Notes: a model not told the origin generated them from the sequence alone. Counted from the first letter of the stretch, positions 28,201-37,059 are shown. The stretch: 64,000 nt of DNA from Micropterus salmoides (GCF_014851395.1 NW_024040707.1:14617457-14681456), one strand, 5' to 3'. Made by a program: numbers and translations.

Positions 28201-30896
28201 TAGACACAAAATGACATAATGATATCCACTGAGAAGAAAGCGGGAAGTAGGCTCGGGCAGCAGTCATTGTCCGCAGGCTCAAAGTATAAAGATTTAACTT
28301 CAAAGTCCATTAGATTGCTTAGTTATTGGGCATAACCAATAATCAAATGTAATTGAAATCGACTAAAACAAGAAATTGCACTTTGATTTGAGAAAAAAAC
28401 TTTTCCAATTATATCTGAACAGGTGTTCCCTCAAGTTTTTGACACTTTTGACTGGAATAATTTGATACTTGATGGATTGCAGTTGAAAACAATCTCAAAA
28501 ACTTGGAACTGCTGCCACGCACTAATCAAATGCTGTAAAACTAATGAGGGTAAATGGGCTGGGAGCTCTCACTTCTGGCATGTATTGATTATACAGTATC
28601 CTGCGGCCTTGCATTTCATTTATCCTCGTTTATTATCAGGACCATCATCACCACTGGTACCGTAGGATAAAAAATAAGTGTGCTGAATGGCAAACGGGTT
28701 CAGAGGAGGACTGAACTGATCTTGTGAGCAGATCTGACTGGTGATTAAATCCACCTTTCTGGCAGCACAGGAAAAGCAGAGTGACGGCGCTGCATGACAA
28801 TGGTTGTCAATCAACCAATTCCACAAGCTTGACTGCAACATTGCACAGCTACACCCCCACAGATATACACTTACAGACATGCTGGTACACCTGGTGTGAG
28901 GTTGGAAAGAGGGAATTAAGAAATCATCCCACTCCCCTTAAGCCCTCTAAATTTCAATGTTACATGTTAAAAAAAAAGAAAGTCTTATCAACCCTCGCAT
29001 TCTGCAACAAATAACAAGTGCATTGAGGATGCTTCAGAGTGTAACTGGAGGGTTTTACCAACTTGGAATGATACAAAAAATGTATTTGTTAACTCAGCCT
29101 ACAAAGAATGAATAGGAACCAAAGCCAGGCTGAAGGTTGCGGTGGAGACCATCAGTCTAATTGTCCAGCCATAAAACCCTAAGGGATGACTGGTGTAAAA
29201 GAACAAAACACAAAAAGAGTGTTGCGTGTGTGTATGTGAAAAGCAAGGGGGTGGTCTAAAAGCATGTTACTTTGATGGTCTTAGAGATGCAGTTAAACAG
29301 CTACTTGCAACGAGGTTTGACTAATTGAACTGAAACAAAACACAAAATGACAAGATTATGAGTAACAACCTGCAACCACAAATCATTAGCACCAACACTG
29401 CAGTTGTGGGTGGGATGGGGGGGGGGGGGTACCGTAAAGAAGGCTGCACATTTGCAAAAATAAAAGCATTCACATGGTATTTCATGTAATTAGATATTTT
29501 GCTATGGCGATGTGTTTTAAATAATTAATCTGCTGTACTGGTGCCCTGCTGCGTTTCCCATTCCACTGCAGCACCAGCAGTGGGCCAACACCACTCTCAG
29601 CCAAAACAGTGATGTGTTCCCATAAACCCAAAGTAAGTCATTTTGAAATAAGTTGTGCAAATTTGTTTCATTTACTTGCAGCCATCAAGCTCAATTAGGG
29701 CACAAAGAGTTTGAAACTAGTTCATTTCGAAGACCCCCCCGCCCCCTGCAGATAAAGCAACCTACTCAACCATAAATCAAGGCTTTCAGGTTCAAAACAA
29801 TTCATAAAAAATGCCTGCAGTCTTTCCCAAAGAAGAGCCTCTATAATCATGTGCAATCGCATGAAGCATGCCTGTTATTCTCAGGAGAGGGTTGTTGAGT
29901 TTGGGTGTGATTGTGTCAGGCTGTCAGTGCCCACTCATCCAGACTCAGGAGTGAGACTGGAACAGACGGGAGCTGTTCTTTCAGCACCACCGGGGACAGG
30001 CAATAGCACAGTCAGCTGTCTCATCCGCACAGTGTAGTGGAGGGGAAAACCACCCAAACACTCATTTCACCTCACTTTTATTTGCAGGTTTTCAAGATGG
30101 AAAGAAGTCTACATGAAAAGGTGTCACAATATATACACCACATTAAAAATGGAGGATTAAGCACATACATAATGTCACCTGAAACATAGTAGTTCTCTGT
30201 TTTTTTCCCTATGAGATAAGATTTTATGTTGCTTACTGTAGCCCAATGGCATCCTCGTTCTCAGTTTCCCGTCACTGGGTCACTCTTCACTATAAGGCGG
30301 ATTTCACCAGAAGCCTGCACATACTGTAGCTGCATCGGTGAAAAACACTTTTTAAAAACCCACAAAACTATTGCACACGCTGAAAGACTTACCTGAAAGA
30401 GGCGTAGGATGTTGGCAACCATGATCGATACTGAACTTGCAGAGGCTCCGATGACTCCCACCACTTTTTCAGGCTTGACAAACACCGGTGGCTCCCCATT
30501 CGTGCACCTCACGTCGGAGGTGTCCTTCGTGATCAGGGCTTGAACGAAAGTTAAAGATTGCTCCAGAGCGTAGGTATCCCTCGAACAAGTGTCCAGCACC
30601 CGGGCGCCTAGGGTGATGTTGGGTAAGAGCTGGTCGTCCTGGTTGATTTGGTCCAAAGCGTACATCATGGCCTCAAGCCGCTGGATGCCGTTCTCCTTTT
30701 TGAGGTCCCCGCACGGCGTGCCGTCGGCCCCTCTGGTGTGCACAGGGAAGAGTCCACCGAGGGTCAGGTGCCCCTCAGTCCGTATTGAATGGGGTGCATA
30801 AGTCTCTTGAGGCAGGGCGAAATCTACCACAGTCCTCATGAGCCAAACCACTCTCCATATAGAGCTCAGCTTCACGCACACGCCGGAACGAGCCAT
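241..30896 (-). CDS. grm7: grm7-like gene model, coding exons 1-3 (3' part off window)
   Basis: The gene model joins three minus-strand exons, 30896-30393, 8092-7876 and 376-241. Intron 1 is 22,300 bp and intron 2 is 7,499 bp, both GT-AG. Splice phases agree: exon 1 ends on a complete codon, exon 2 (217 nt) leaves one base, and exon 3 (136 nt) begins with the two bases that complete a glycine. The product is the N-terminus of a class C GPCR. Group III metabotropic glutamate receptors are presynaptic, couple to Gi/o and inhibit adenylate cyclase. The 285 encoded residues cover the signal peptide and much of lobe 1 of the Venus-flytrap domain, plus entry into lobe 2. The cysteine-rich and seven-helix domains must lie left of position 1. 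Exons 1 and 2 match mGluR7 better than mGluR4, 6 or 8 as I recall those sequences. Exon 3 is less typical, so a teleost grm7 paralogue is likely. Confidence 0.93.
377..2645. other. intron 2, repeat-poor left part
   Basis: AT-rich intronic sequence of the grm7-like gene. I see no exon, recognised repeat family or RNA gene here. Short open frames on both strands have no family resemblance and are taken as chance. Confidence 0.6.
2755..4376 (+). pseudogene. Tc1-like transposase pseudogene
   Basis: Fragments of a DDE transposase appear in shifting frames. The helix-turn-helix part reads SISETADLLGFSRTTISRVY near 2762-2821. A segment near 3063-3102 reads TVEDWKNVAWSDES, holding the first catalytic aspartate, and is then closed by TGA at 3100-3102 where the family has an arginine (CGA to TGA, a typical CpG decay). 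Further on, the distal part (from about 4150) matches the family's SPDLSPIEHLWDVV region. Frameshifts, the N-terminal deletion and the nested element exclude a functional enzyme. Confidence 0.85.
3443..4137. mobile_element. non-autonomous hAT-type element nested in the Tc1-like transposon
   Basis: The insert is bounded by an exact 8-bp duplication, CTGTACTC at 3435-3442 and 4138-4145, which is the hAT target-site length. Its ends are imperfect inverted repeats. The left end starts CAGTTTCAAAGTCTGAG; the right end, reversed, starts CAGGGGTTTTCAAAGTGTG, and both continue into a GCCTCCC motif. The insert is 695 bp and has no transposase. Removing it restores the surrounding Tc1 sequence. Confidence 0.85.
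4411..6310. other. intron 2, middle part
   Basis: Intronic sequence of ordinary composition. I recognise no repeat family and no exon. The open frames near 4904-5304 overlap on both strands and show no domain. Confidence 0.55.
6311..6336. repeat. (CT)13 microsatellite
   Basis: Uninterrupted CT dinucleotides, followed by further CTCTGT variants to about 6348. Confidence 0.95.
6337..7875. other. intron 2, part nearest exon 2
   Basis: No feature beyond short A-runs. The end of the stretch is the donor side of exon 2, whose GTAAAG donor begins at 7875 on the minus strand. Confidence 0.55.
7876..8092 (-). CDS. grm7: grm7-like coding exon 2 (glutamate-binding lobe)
   Basis: This 217-nt exon runs from an acceptor TTTAAG at 8098-8093 to the donor GTAAAG at 7875. 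It encodes [20 protein letters not shown] followed by FFSRVVPPDSFQAQAMVDI and ends GYGEKG-type sequence, with SEGSYGEKGVEAFTQLSKEA at the C-terminal side. The segment [11 protein letters not shown] contains the Ala-Ser-Thr residues that contact the amino-acid backbone of glutamate in this family. The SDDRRYD and SYGEKG spellings are those of mGluR7 as I recall it; mGluR4, 6 and 8 have SDN and SYGES or NYGES. The reading frame is intact. Confidence 0.96.
8210..8292. repeat. fragment of a dispersed teleost repeat (GGCTGTGTCCGAAATC family)
   Basis: The string GGCTGTGTCCGAAATCACTC followed by ACTATAAGGTGCACTACATT and a TTTGCCATTTT motif is the end of a repeat I know from many fish genomes. Only one end is visible and no partner terminus follows, so this is a truncated copy just upstream of exon 2 in intron 1. 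Confidence 0.65.
8293..9524. other. intron 1 segment, nothing recognised
   Basis: AT-rich intronic sequence with small random open frames and no recognised family. Confidence 0.5.
9525..9730 (-). repeat. dispersed teleost repeat (CTAGCATGGCTAAAAA family), partial
   Basis: The sequence CACCATGAGGTTGACATTTG, the phrase TGGATTGCCATGAAATCTGG and CAGGATGAATTCTAAAACCT mark a common fish repeat in reverse orientation. Related copies lie near 17475, 23013, 23353 and 38860. No coding capacity is seen. A 10-bp perfect hairpin is at 9697-9720. Confidence 0.75.
9731..12758. other. intron 1 segment, nothing recognised
   Basis: No exon, repeat family or RNA gene recognised over about 3 kb. The open frames at 10626-10946, 11504-11725 and 11890-12779 overlap others on the opposite strand, lack domains and are treated as chance. 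Confidence 0.5.
12759..12782. repeat. (CA)12 microsatellite
   Basis: Uninterrupted CA dinucleotides inside intron 1. Confidence 0.95.
12783..17474. other. intron 1 segment, mostly unique
   Basis: This stretch holds a pyrimidine-rich patch at 13250-13480 (CTCCCTC and TCTCTC runs), which creates a 165-residue open frame of serine-rich, biased composition with no domain. A short inverted repeat is at 17110-17130. Nothing else is recognised. Confidence 0.5.
17475..17660 (-). repeat. dispersed teleost repeat (CTAGCATGGCTAAAAA family), 3' end
   Basis: Reverse-oriented copy. It begins CTTAGCCATGCTAGCAGCAT, then has CTAGGGATGGTC, CAGTCCACCACTTTGGCC, TATCTCAACAAGTACAG and an AGCGCCACCAAGAGG segment, the order found at the 3' end of this fish repeat. 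The copy near 38860-39270 carries the matching forward end. Confidence 0.8.
17661..18460. other. intron 1 segment, nothing recognised
   Basis: AT-rich; no feature recognised. Confidence 0.5.
18461..18536 (+). repeat. LINE/SINE-type 3' tail with (TTA)n microsatellite
   Basis: The sequence GTGAAAGGCGCTATATAAAT, followed at once by about fourteen ATT/TTA units, is the usual 3' tail of fish L2-like LINEs and their dependent SINEs. No body of the element is recognisable upstream, so this is a strongly 5'-truncated insertion or a very old one. Confidence 0.65.
18537..19975. other. intron 1 segment, nothing recognised
   Basis: No exon or repeat family recognised; small open frames only. Confidence 0.5.
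19976..20016. repeat. interrupted (CA)n microsatellite
   Basis: CA dinucleotides broken by single CAGA units; adjacent to a CCTAACC-rich repeat. Confidence 0.95.
20017..20200. repeat. CCTAACC-rich dispersed repeat, copy 1
   Basis: Contains ATCCTAACCTCAACCCTTAG, TTAACCTAATC and TTGTGGGGACCAGC and ends with GCAAGTCCCTGTA. It resembles a fish repeat with degenerate telomere-like CCTAACC units between GTGGGGAC motifs. A second copy ends in the same GCAAGTCCCTGTA at 21061. Confidence 0.65.
20201..20929. other. intron 1 segment between the two CCTAACC repeats
   Basis: Contains a 115-residue open frame (20230-20577) with no recognisable domain; taken as chance. Nothing else recognised. Confidence 0.5.
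20930..21080. repeat. CCTAACC-rich dispersed repeat, copy 2
   Basis: Reads TGGGGACTTGTCCTAACCCT, TAACCATTACTACTACATGC and CCTAACCCAATCC, and ends GCAAGTCCCTGTA as copy 1 does. Confidence 0.65.
21081..22181. other. intron 1 segment with AAT-rich patch
   Basis: An ATAATA/ATAACA-rich patch lies at about 21090-21140. The rest has no recognised feature. Confidence 0.5.
22182..22222. repeat. (CA)20 microsatellite
   Basis: Uninterrupted CA dinucleotides within intron 1. Confidence 0.95.
22378..22500. repeat. teleost hAT-like repeat (ACTTTTACTT family), end fragment
   Basis: Contains GCTACTTTTACTTACAAAAT, GATATTGCTACTTTTACTTG and, at the end, ACTTCATCCACCACTGT, the terminal sequence of an abundant fish hAT-like repeat. 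Longer copies are at 41815-42250 and 55623-56281. Confidence 0.7.
22501..23012. other. intron 1 segment, nothing recognised
   Basis: No feature recognised. Confidence 0.5.
23013..23440 (-). repeat. dispersed teleost repeat (CTAGCATGGCTAAAAA family), two adjacent fragments
   Basis: The 23013-23240 part has CCACCATGAGGTTGACATTT, CCCCCACAGGATGA and then GCTAACATGCTAA. The 23353-23440 part repeats AGCATGCTAACATG and CAGCATGTTAGTATTTTC. The GCTAACATG modules are short self-complementary units, so this region is rich in small palindromes. Confidence 0.75.
23525..23575. repeat. 12-bp perfect inverted repeat (CCAGGGTCCTAT)
   Basis: CCAGGGTCCTAT at 23525-23536 is repeated in reverse complement at 23564-23575, with a third related GGGTCCTAGG between. 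The flanks carry GTTGCC and GGCAAC. It looks like a fragment of a palindrome-rich repeat. Confidence 0.7.
23576..27162. other. intron 1 segment, mostly unique
   Basis: Contains the longest track-free open frame of the intron, 135 residues at 23848-24255, with no recognisable domain and an open frame on the opposite strand. AT-rich stretches lie at 25840-25900 and 26780-26900. Nothing else recognised. Confidence 0.5.
27163..27190. repeat. (TA)n(TG)n microsatellite
   Basis: About seven TA units run straight into about eight TG units. Confidence 0.9.
27191..29979. other. intron 1 segment upstream of the REST-like motif
   Basis: An alternating CGCACAAGCGCGCACACA tract is near 27385 and a run of 13 G is at 29417-29429. 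I recognise no exon or repeat family. Confidence 0.5.
29980..30000 (+). promoter_or_regulatory. candidate REST/NRSF (RE1) element with wide spacing
   Basis: TTCAGCACC at 29980-29988 is an exact left half-site of the RE1 consensus, and GGACAG at 29994-29999 is the core of the right half. The gap is 5 bp where the canonical site has 2. It lies in intron 1, about 0.4 kb from exon 1 of a neuronal receptor gene, a usual place for REST repression. Function is inferred only. Confidence 0.35.
30001..30392. other. intron 1, part nearest exon 1
   Basis: No feature apart from the strong donor GTAAGT starting at 30392 on the minus strand. Confidence 0.6.
30393..30896 (-). CDS. grm7: grm7-like coding exon 1 (signal peptide and lobe 1)
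   Basis: The exon encodes 168 residues. The start is the ATG at 30896-30894 (context GATCATGG, with A at -3 and G at +4); the upstream in-frame TTG is not needed. A hydrophobic stretch around residues 12-29 fits a signal peptide, with the mature chain probably beginning near QETYAPHSIR. Family landmarks in order: GGLFPVH (47-53), PCGDLKKENGIQR (61-73), the NIT glycosylation site (93-95), DTCSRDTYALEQSLTFVQA (102-120), [20 protein letters not shown] (131-150) and SVSIMVANILRLFQ (155-168). Asn69 and Arg73 correspond to Asn74 and Arg78 of mammalian mGluR7, where the arginine binds the side-chain carboxylate of glutamate; Cys62 and Cys104 are the conserved disulfide pair. [20 protein letters not shown] is identical to mGluR7 as I recall it. 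The exon ends on a complete codon before GTAAGT. Confidence 0.97.
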
Positions 30897-31579
30897 GATC
30901 AACTTTTAGGAAGGATGGAGTCAGCAATCCGCAGGATAGAACCAGAAAGGCTGAGAAGTTTGTTAAAACGAACCCATTCTTGTCACCAGGGAGGAGATTC
31001 AACAAGCGGGGATGGAGAACCGAGACGCAGTAGGTGGCTCAGGCAAACTGCGCCCATCGCTTTGCTGCCAGGAGTGAGCGGTGCAGCTTGTTGAATAGCG
31101 AAGCCCCAAACGAATATAATTCAGTTCCCCTCGGAAAGGGAGGCTATATCTACAAGTCGGAAAGATATCAGTAAAAGAGGATGAACACCCGCCGCAGATG
31201 AATTGGCCTAATTTTGTCTATTTATGCTAAATCCAAAGCGCAAGTGGAAACACAATGAAGCCGCTGCTGAGAACTGACATATCTTCACAACCTAAAGCGC
31301 TAATTCTACTAAATAGCAAATAGGGATGTTTAAATTTTATTTGTGCAATTATCTCTCAAAAACAATACTTAGATGTTAGGACCGGCCGAAGTGGGTGACA
31401 TTCTTCTTGCTCAAACCAACTCCGCGGGAGCGCAGGGATGGCTCGGTCGGCTATGGTGTCTGTTTCCCAGGGGTGCATATCATCTCCACAAAAAAGAAAG
31501 AGAGAAAGGAAGAAAATGAGACTAGCGCGAGCTTAAACGTGCGTCCACGCAGAGGACTAAGAAAATCCAGCTAATTAAA

Positions 31580-31583
<4 letters not shown>
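30897..31583 (-). promoter_or_regulatory. probable 5' leader and promoter region of the grm7-like gene
   Basis: This CpG-containing stretch lies directly upstream of the start codon. If transcribed, it holds upstream open frames, including a 24-codon ATG frame at 31057-30983 that stops 86 bases before the main ATG, and a 4-codon one starting near 30976. I see no convincing TATA box, so I cannot place the transcription start. Confidence 0.45.

Positions 31584-31629
<46 letters not shown>
31584..31629. repeat. (CT)23 microsatellite upstream of the receptor gene
   Basis: Uninterrupted 46-bp CT tract, (AG)23 on the gene's strand, about 690 bp upstream of the start codon. Confidence 0.97.
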
Positions 31630-31633
<4 letters not shown>

Positions 31634-34600
31634 CCGGTCGCATTTATACAAAATGAATGAGTCACAGCGAGGGATTCACTGTGTGCGCCGAGTTTTCAGC
31701 CCCCTTTCCTTGCGAGACGTCATTCAGCTGGCTTAAAAAAAAGAAGAAAAAAAAGAGCACGAGTGGCATCACTTCATGGCAAGGTTTTCAGGAAGTTGGC
31801 TGTTCAGTGTCTTCAGACATCACTTCCACGAGAAGGTAAACAAGATGAACAAATGCACTTGCAGACTTTAATGGTGAGACAATTGTTCCTCTGAGTGCCT
31901 CTCAGCGCGCTGCATCAGCATCCATAATCTCTTCCTCCCTCTACTTCAAGCGTTTTTTCCTCTCTCTTTTCTTTTGATGTCGATGGTGGCAGGCATGAAG
32001 GAGGGATCTGTGGCATTATGAAAACACAGCAGAGGTAGCCTACTGAAGGGCTTCACCCGCTGAGTGCCTTTCCTTAAATAGTTTTAGATTCATTAGTAGG
32101 CCTACTGATGTACCTTTAAAACGGGGTGGGGGTGAGGGTGCACGTTTGGAGGGCTCCAGGCTGGTCTCCCAGGCAACCCTTCTTCAGGAGACACTCCTGA
32201 TTCATCCACACACACACCATGTTGGCACGCATACTGGCACACAGAGTTAACCACACCTTTAGGAACAAGGAGCCCTCACATCTTCCTAACAAAACACTAT
32301 CATCACCTAACTATTTAATTGCACAGATGGTTCTTTTCCCCCCCAAACAAGCAGATTATGATAATTTGCTTTCGAGCATTAGCCAGGGACTCGCTTTGCA
32401 ATTTGTGTCATTAATAAAAAAAAAAAAGGTAGTTTCTGTTTGTAATTCAACAAAAAAAATAATTTTTAAGCTCTACCAATGACTGCTGTATTTGGTCAGT
32501 GGGTTACAGTGTGTAAAAAGGTGCCGACAGAGCACTCTGTGGATACATAATTCATGTATAGGCTAAGCCTTCATTTTCTTAAGTAACCTTACAAACTGAC
32601 CACTTCTAAACCAGCCACCACGCATCCAACAACAGCATCCACAGGGCTGCTGCTGTCGGAAAATTACAGCGGCACTCTGGGCTCAAACAGGAAACAGTAA
32701 ATGGATTATAGGATAAATCAGTTAAGTTGCTTGATCTTTGAGTAACAAACAGCCTCTGAGAGTTGCCTTATTGTGAAAATGATTAGGAGGCATAGAATCC
32801 CATTTTATGAACATGTTTCTTCCATTCGTTTCTGTTCAATTAAAAGATTAGAAAAGCCGATGTGGCTCTAATTGAAACATGTCCTTTTGACATTACAGGC
32901 TTGGATGGACATATTTCTAATTAATTAAGTTGAATAGAGATTAATTCAAGCCTAATCCTGCCATGTAGTGTATTTATCTCCATTAGCTGCACTGATTGCA
33001 TGAATATCTTTGAATAGGCAAATCGTTCAACTCAATGCATGTTAATGTGGTTTTGGGTGTGCAAACTGTACACTGGAGCCAAAATTCATGAGATGCACCA
33101 AAAATACATTTAAGGAAAGTGTGTGGGAACTGCTGGAAAGAGGCTGCTGAGGACAGAAATGAGAGATGGAATAGGGGAGGGAGGCAGATGGCCTCCTCCA
33201 CTGTGAGCACACAGGCAGGCAGGCAGGCAGGTCTGGAAAAATGTAACACAGCCCCTGTAAATGACACCCTGAGAGACTGGTGTCACCACGCAAGACACTA
33301 ATTCCACTGCTCGGACTCTGCAGTGAGAGCCTGACTCCCACTTACACTGTCAACGGAAAGGTTACTTTTGAAAAATGGGGCCCTCACTGTGATTTAATTC
33401 ACTGACTAACCCCAGGAAGAGGGGCTTTTCCCCCGGGGAGACTATGCGATTTAGACTGAGATTACACTTCGGTTTGGATCTTCTCTCTTTTCTCCTTCCT
33501 CACTTTTCCACAGTCATGTGTGCACAGACACAGACACACATACATAGACATCCAGACAAATTCCATTGCAATTTCATCATGGGATAAAGTAGGAAGCAAC
33601 AAGCAAAGACGAGTGAGAATGAGGTCCATGTTCAATACATAGCTGACCAAACAAACACATTTAGCCATGTTTTCCATATGCCAGGGGTGTAATACATTTC
33701 CTACTGAAAAAATTATGGCCTCATATGAGAGACCAGTGCTTTTGTTTCAAGCATTCAATAACACGTCTGATCAATGCAGTCTTCTTCAAGTCATTTACAG
33801 GGCTGGCACACTGTGTGCTTCTTTAAAGAAAGACAATTCACAGAACAATAAAAAGTCAACCTTCAAGACAAGAGGCAATAAGGTTTCCTTTTGGGCTGGC
33901 ACTTGGCACAATGGGGTCTGTCTGTCAAATTAATTAACCCAGAAACCTGTTTAATTCCGAGACTCAAATGAAAGGGCCATCGTATCCACGGGAAAGAAAT
34001 GACTCCGGAGCAGGAGGTAATTGCATGTCGGGGTGATTTGTTCGGAAGCATGCAGGCCACCAGCTTGTTTAGTGCATACTATGTGAGGGGTGAGGTGTTA
34101 ATGTTGTCAATGTAGGGGCAATGTTAGATTAGCAACATGAAGGTCACTGAGCTGCTGGGCCCCCATGTCTAATTTTGTACCATCTGCTTTGGAATAATAA
34201 AACCAGGGTATCTGCTTTTCTTCATCACTGTAAGCAGAATCAGCGTCTGTGAGGAGAGCAAAAAAATAAAATATAGATATTGTAATTCTACAGGCATGCT
34301 GTCTGAGAAGACCAATTCTCACCTCTTCTGCTGTTTATGCCTAAGACAAAGCAGGTGCATCGCAGCTAGGACGATAGACTCTCCACGCTCTCAATTATGA
34401 TTGCAATCCATCTGTCATACCTGCTCCCTTCTAATTATGTCTCTGTAAAGTTGCTGCTCTGAGCTCAGTACCCATTCACACTCTGAAATGTGCATTATCT
34501 GTCTATCTTCCACAAGTGACCACTGGAATACATAACAGCAGCATGTATCTTGGTTTTCACCACAGGCTATCTTTGAAAACTCATGGGTTATATTGACAAT

Positions 34601-35015
34601 TAGTCAATTATAGACAAGTACCTGCTACTGATTGGGAGCCAGCCTGGTAGCAATAATGATCATATGTATTATATGTGACAGTAACGGGCCCAAAGGGCTG
34701 ACCTCCCACCCACACGCTACGGGAATCTTCCAAAGGCGCTATTAGTGGGTGACTGGGCCTTTGTTTTGATGGCTAACCTCATGGTCCACTGGCCTTACGT
34801 GATGAGTGGGTGCAGCTGCGTTAGTTAGCCAGGAGGACTTTAGCCACAAATTTGATTCTGATAACAAATGCCTCTCGCCTTGTGTCTGTTAATTAGCCGA
34901 CCTTCTGAGCAGCTCTGGGCCTCTACTGAATTGTTTTATTACCAAGTGTCTTTGCGGTGCATTCTGATGGAGGAGATTTCATTCAGTCTTTTTGAGTGAC
35001 TCATAACAATCCCTC

Positions 35016-35018
<3 letters not shown>
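31630..35018. other. intergenic, largely unique; possible conserved enhancers
   Basis: No gene recognised. 32760-33010 is AT-rich with several TAAT/ATTA cores, including CTAATTAATTAAG. A GGCA tetranucleotide run is at 33213-33231. 34590-34940 is unique with TTAATTAGCC and GTTAGTTAGCC motifs. The open frame at 34107-34322 shows no domain. Confidence 0.45.

Positions 35019-35048
<30 letters not shown>
35019..35048. repeat. (GT)15 microsatellite
   Basis: Uninterrupted GT dinucleotides. Confidence 0.95.
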
Positions 35049-35050
<2 letters not shown>

Positions 35051-35172
35051 AGAGAGACAGGTAGGCTACCACAGTACCATTCATAACTATCAATATAGCA
35101 AAAGCAAAAAAAACCAAACAATATGAAATTTAGCTCCAATAAATCACTTTCTTACAAAGAATTAAAATAGAT

Positions 35173-35900
35173 AAAGGGATGAATACCACTCTCATTTCTT
35201 TACAGTAGAGGAAGCTACAGCCAGCTTAGCTTAGCATAACAGGGGGAAACAGCTTGCCTGGCTCTGTTTGAAGGTAACAAATCCACCTACCAGCACCTCT
35301 AAAGCTCACTAATTACTATGTTATATATCCTTTGGTTGGTTGGTTTGTTCAATCTGTACAAAAACTCAAAGTATAAAAATCACAAGTGCTCCCAGACAAG
35401 AAATACCTTCTTAAGGTGCTCAAACAGTCTGGCACGCAACTCCCCAGTAAAACCACAACTCCAACATTTTTACAATTTTGTATGAATTAACAATTCTATC
35501 GTGTTTGTTCATTCTGTAGAGAAACCAAAGCATAAAGACAGCAAGCTGTGGTCTGTTTCTTGGCCGGGCGCAGTAACTTCCTGGAGTCTTGTCATCACGG
35601 TGAGGTTGCCGGGCCAACAGCAGAGACTCCATTACACTTATTGAGAGCGTTATCGACCTTCCCATCTAACTCTTGGCAAGCAAGCAAATGAGCAAATTTC
35701 GAAAAACGTCTAACTATTCCTATAAAAGTGGGAAAAACAGCTGTGGATTGGTACGTGTGGTCTCTGCGATATCATTGTTGAAAGGGATGAACAGGTCTGA
35801 GAAGTATTAAGCATTGATGTTTAATATCGATCCACCCGTCTAACTTTCGTCACGAAAGGAAATATGCGTAATTCACAAAATGTCGACCTATTCCTTTAAT
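35173..35900. mobile_element. teleost foldback-type repeat, copy 1
   Basis: The left part has AATACCACTCTCATTTCT, AGCTTAGCTTAGCATAACAG and GGAAACAGCTTGCCTGGCTC. The centre has CTTGGCCGGGCGCAGTAACT. The right part returns the reverse complement of the left terminus, ending GACCTATTCCTTTAA. This is the layout of a common percomorph palindromic repeat. The terminal module occurs twice, at about 35655-35725 and 35795-35900. There is no coding capacity. Confidence 0.8.
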
Positions 35901-37020
35901 GACTGTGCGTAATGATTAGTTCCTTGATATCTGTGAATAAACATACTGACAGCTTTCTTAATGAATAGTTCCTGCTTAATTCTGAATCAGCTGCTGAGTG
36001 ACACAAAACTACTCATTAATTCTAATTACTTACATTATAGTCTCTATCTTTGTGCTCCCTCGCGAAAGTTGCTGAATCATCCTGAGTACTTACCTGTTTT
36101 TTTATGTCATAATTATCTTGTTATTACATTTTTGTGTCCCCTCAAGTAAAAGGAAAACCTCCTCCTTTATACTGAGAATCCTCAGTTATTTCCTTCACAA
36201 CAAACCAGAGGCAGAATTAAGAGAAAAGATAAACACCTGCACTGTGATAAACATCCGTACTTTCTTTCTCTCAGTATAATGCAGTGCAGCTGAACTATTT
36301 TGATCTATGATTACCATTTTTATTCAACAATGGTGTGTTCTTGTTTTGAATTGATTTCTGTCTCCATGGCATTGTCCAGCAATATTGGCATTTGTTAAAG
36401 TACAGACCGTGGGTCCAAATGTATTTTAGCTCTGTACTGGTGATGTGACAACTTGAAAAAGATCTGAACTTGAAAAAGAGGCACCAAAGTGCCAAATGTC
36501 AAGATATTTAAACAGTCCAATATGGGCAAATTAAAACAATCTTGATGTTAATGAGGACGCTCAACACTGAGACACCGCACATGCTGCAGATGGACATCAT
36601 AACCTCATGATCCTTTTCACTTTGGCAGGCAAGCCTCCTTAGTTTGTTATTCATTTCAATTTATGTTCTGGCAGCTGGTCACATACCACCACAGCGACTT
36701 GGCGTCTGATGTATTTGCACGGCACAAGGCTTCAAACTTGATTATTCTATTATCACAACACAAATGAGCTCATTCTTCCATTTTTTTTCATGTGAACTTT
36801 TGTCAAAAATGTTGTTGTCACTGAAACCGTGCGAGTGGATTACGCCTATGCCACTTTAATTAACTGCAGTGCTGTTGCAAATAACATATTTTCTTCATCG
36901 TACACAGCTCATTACCATATGGAGCTGCCAGTGAGGACTGCAGTGGAGGGCAGGCATACTTATTTCAGATAAGTGGCCCTGCAGTCTCATACTGGAGTAA
37001 AAGCATTCACAAAAGGTATA
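35901..37020. other. intergenic, unique
   Basis: No gene or repeat family recognised; AT-rich. Confidence 0.5.
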
Positions 37021-37059
37021 CACACATGCACGCGTGTACACACGCGCACGCGCACACAC
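37021..37059. repeat. alternating purine-pyrimidine tract (CA/CG)
   Basis: CACACATGCACGCGTGTACA followed by CACGCGCACGCGCACACAC is strictly alternating purine-pyrimidine sequence with several CG steps, prone to Z-DNA. Confidence 0.85.

Noticed and set aside
30775..31005. 76-residue minus-strand frame overlapping the receptor start codon, considered as an overlapping upstream frame
   Set aside because: It begins with TTG, not ATG, and its first ATG lies within the coding exon, so it is not a convincing upstream frame.
34107..34322. Minus-strand open frame with DADSAYSDEEKQIPW, considered as an upstream exon
   Set aside because: No match to any receptor or other family I know; it lies upstream of the receptor's first coding exon and looks random.
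37021..37059. CACGCG-rich tract considered as a promoter CpG element
   Set aside because: It is a strictly alternating microsatellite-like run with no nearby gene.
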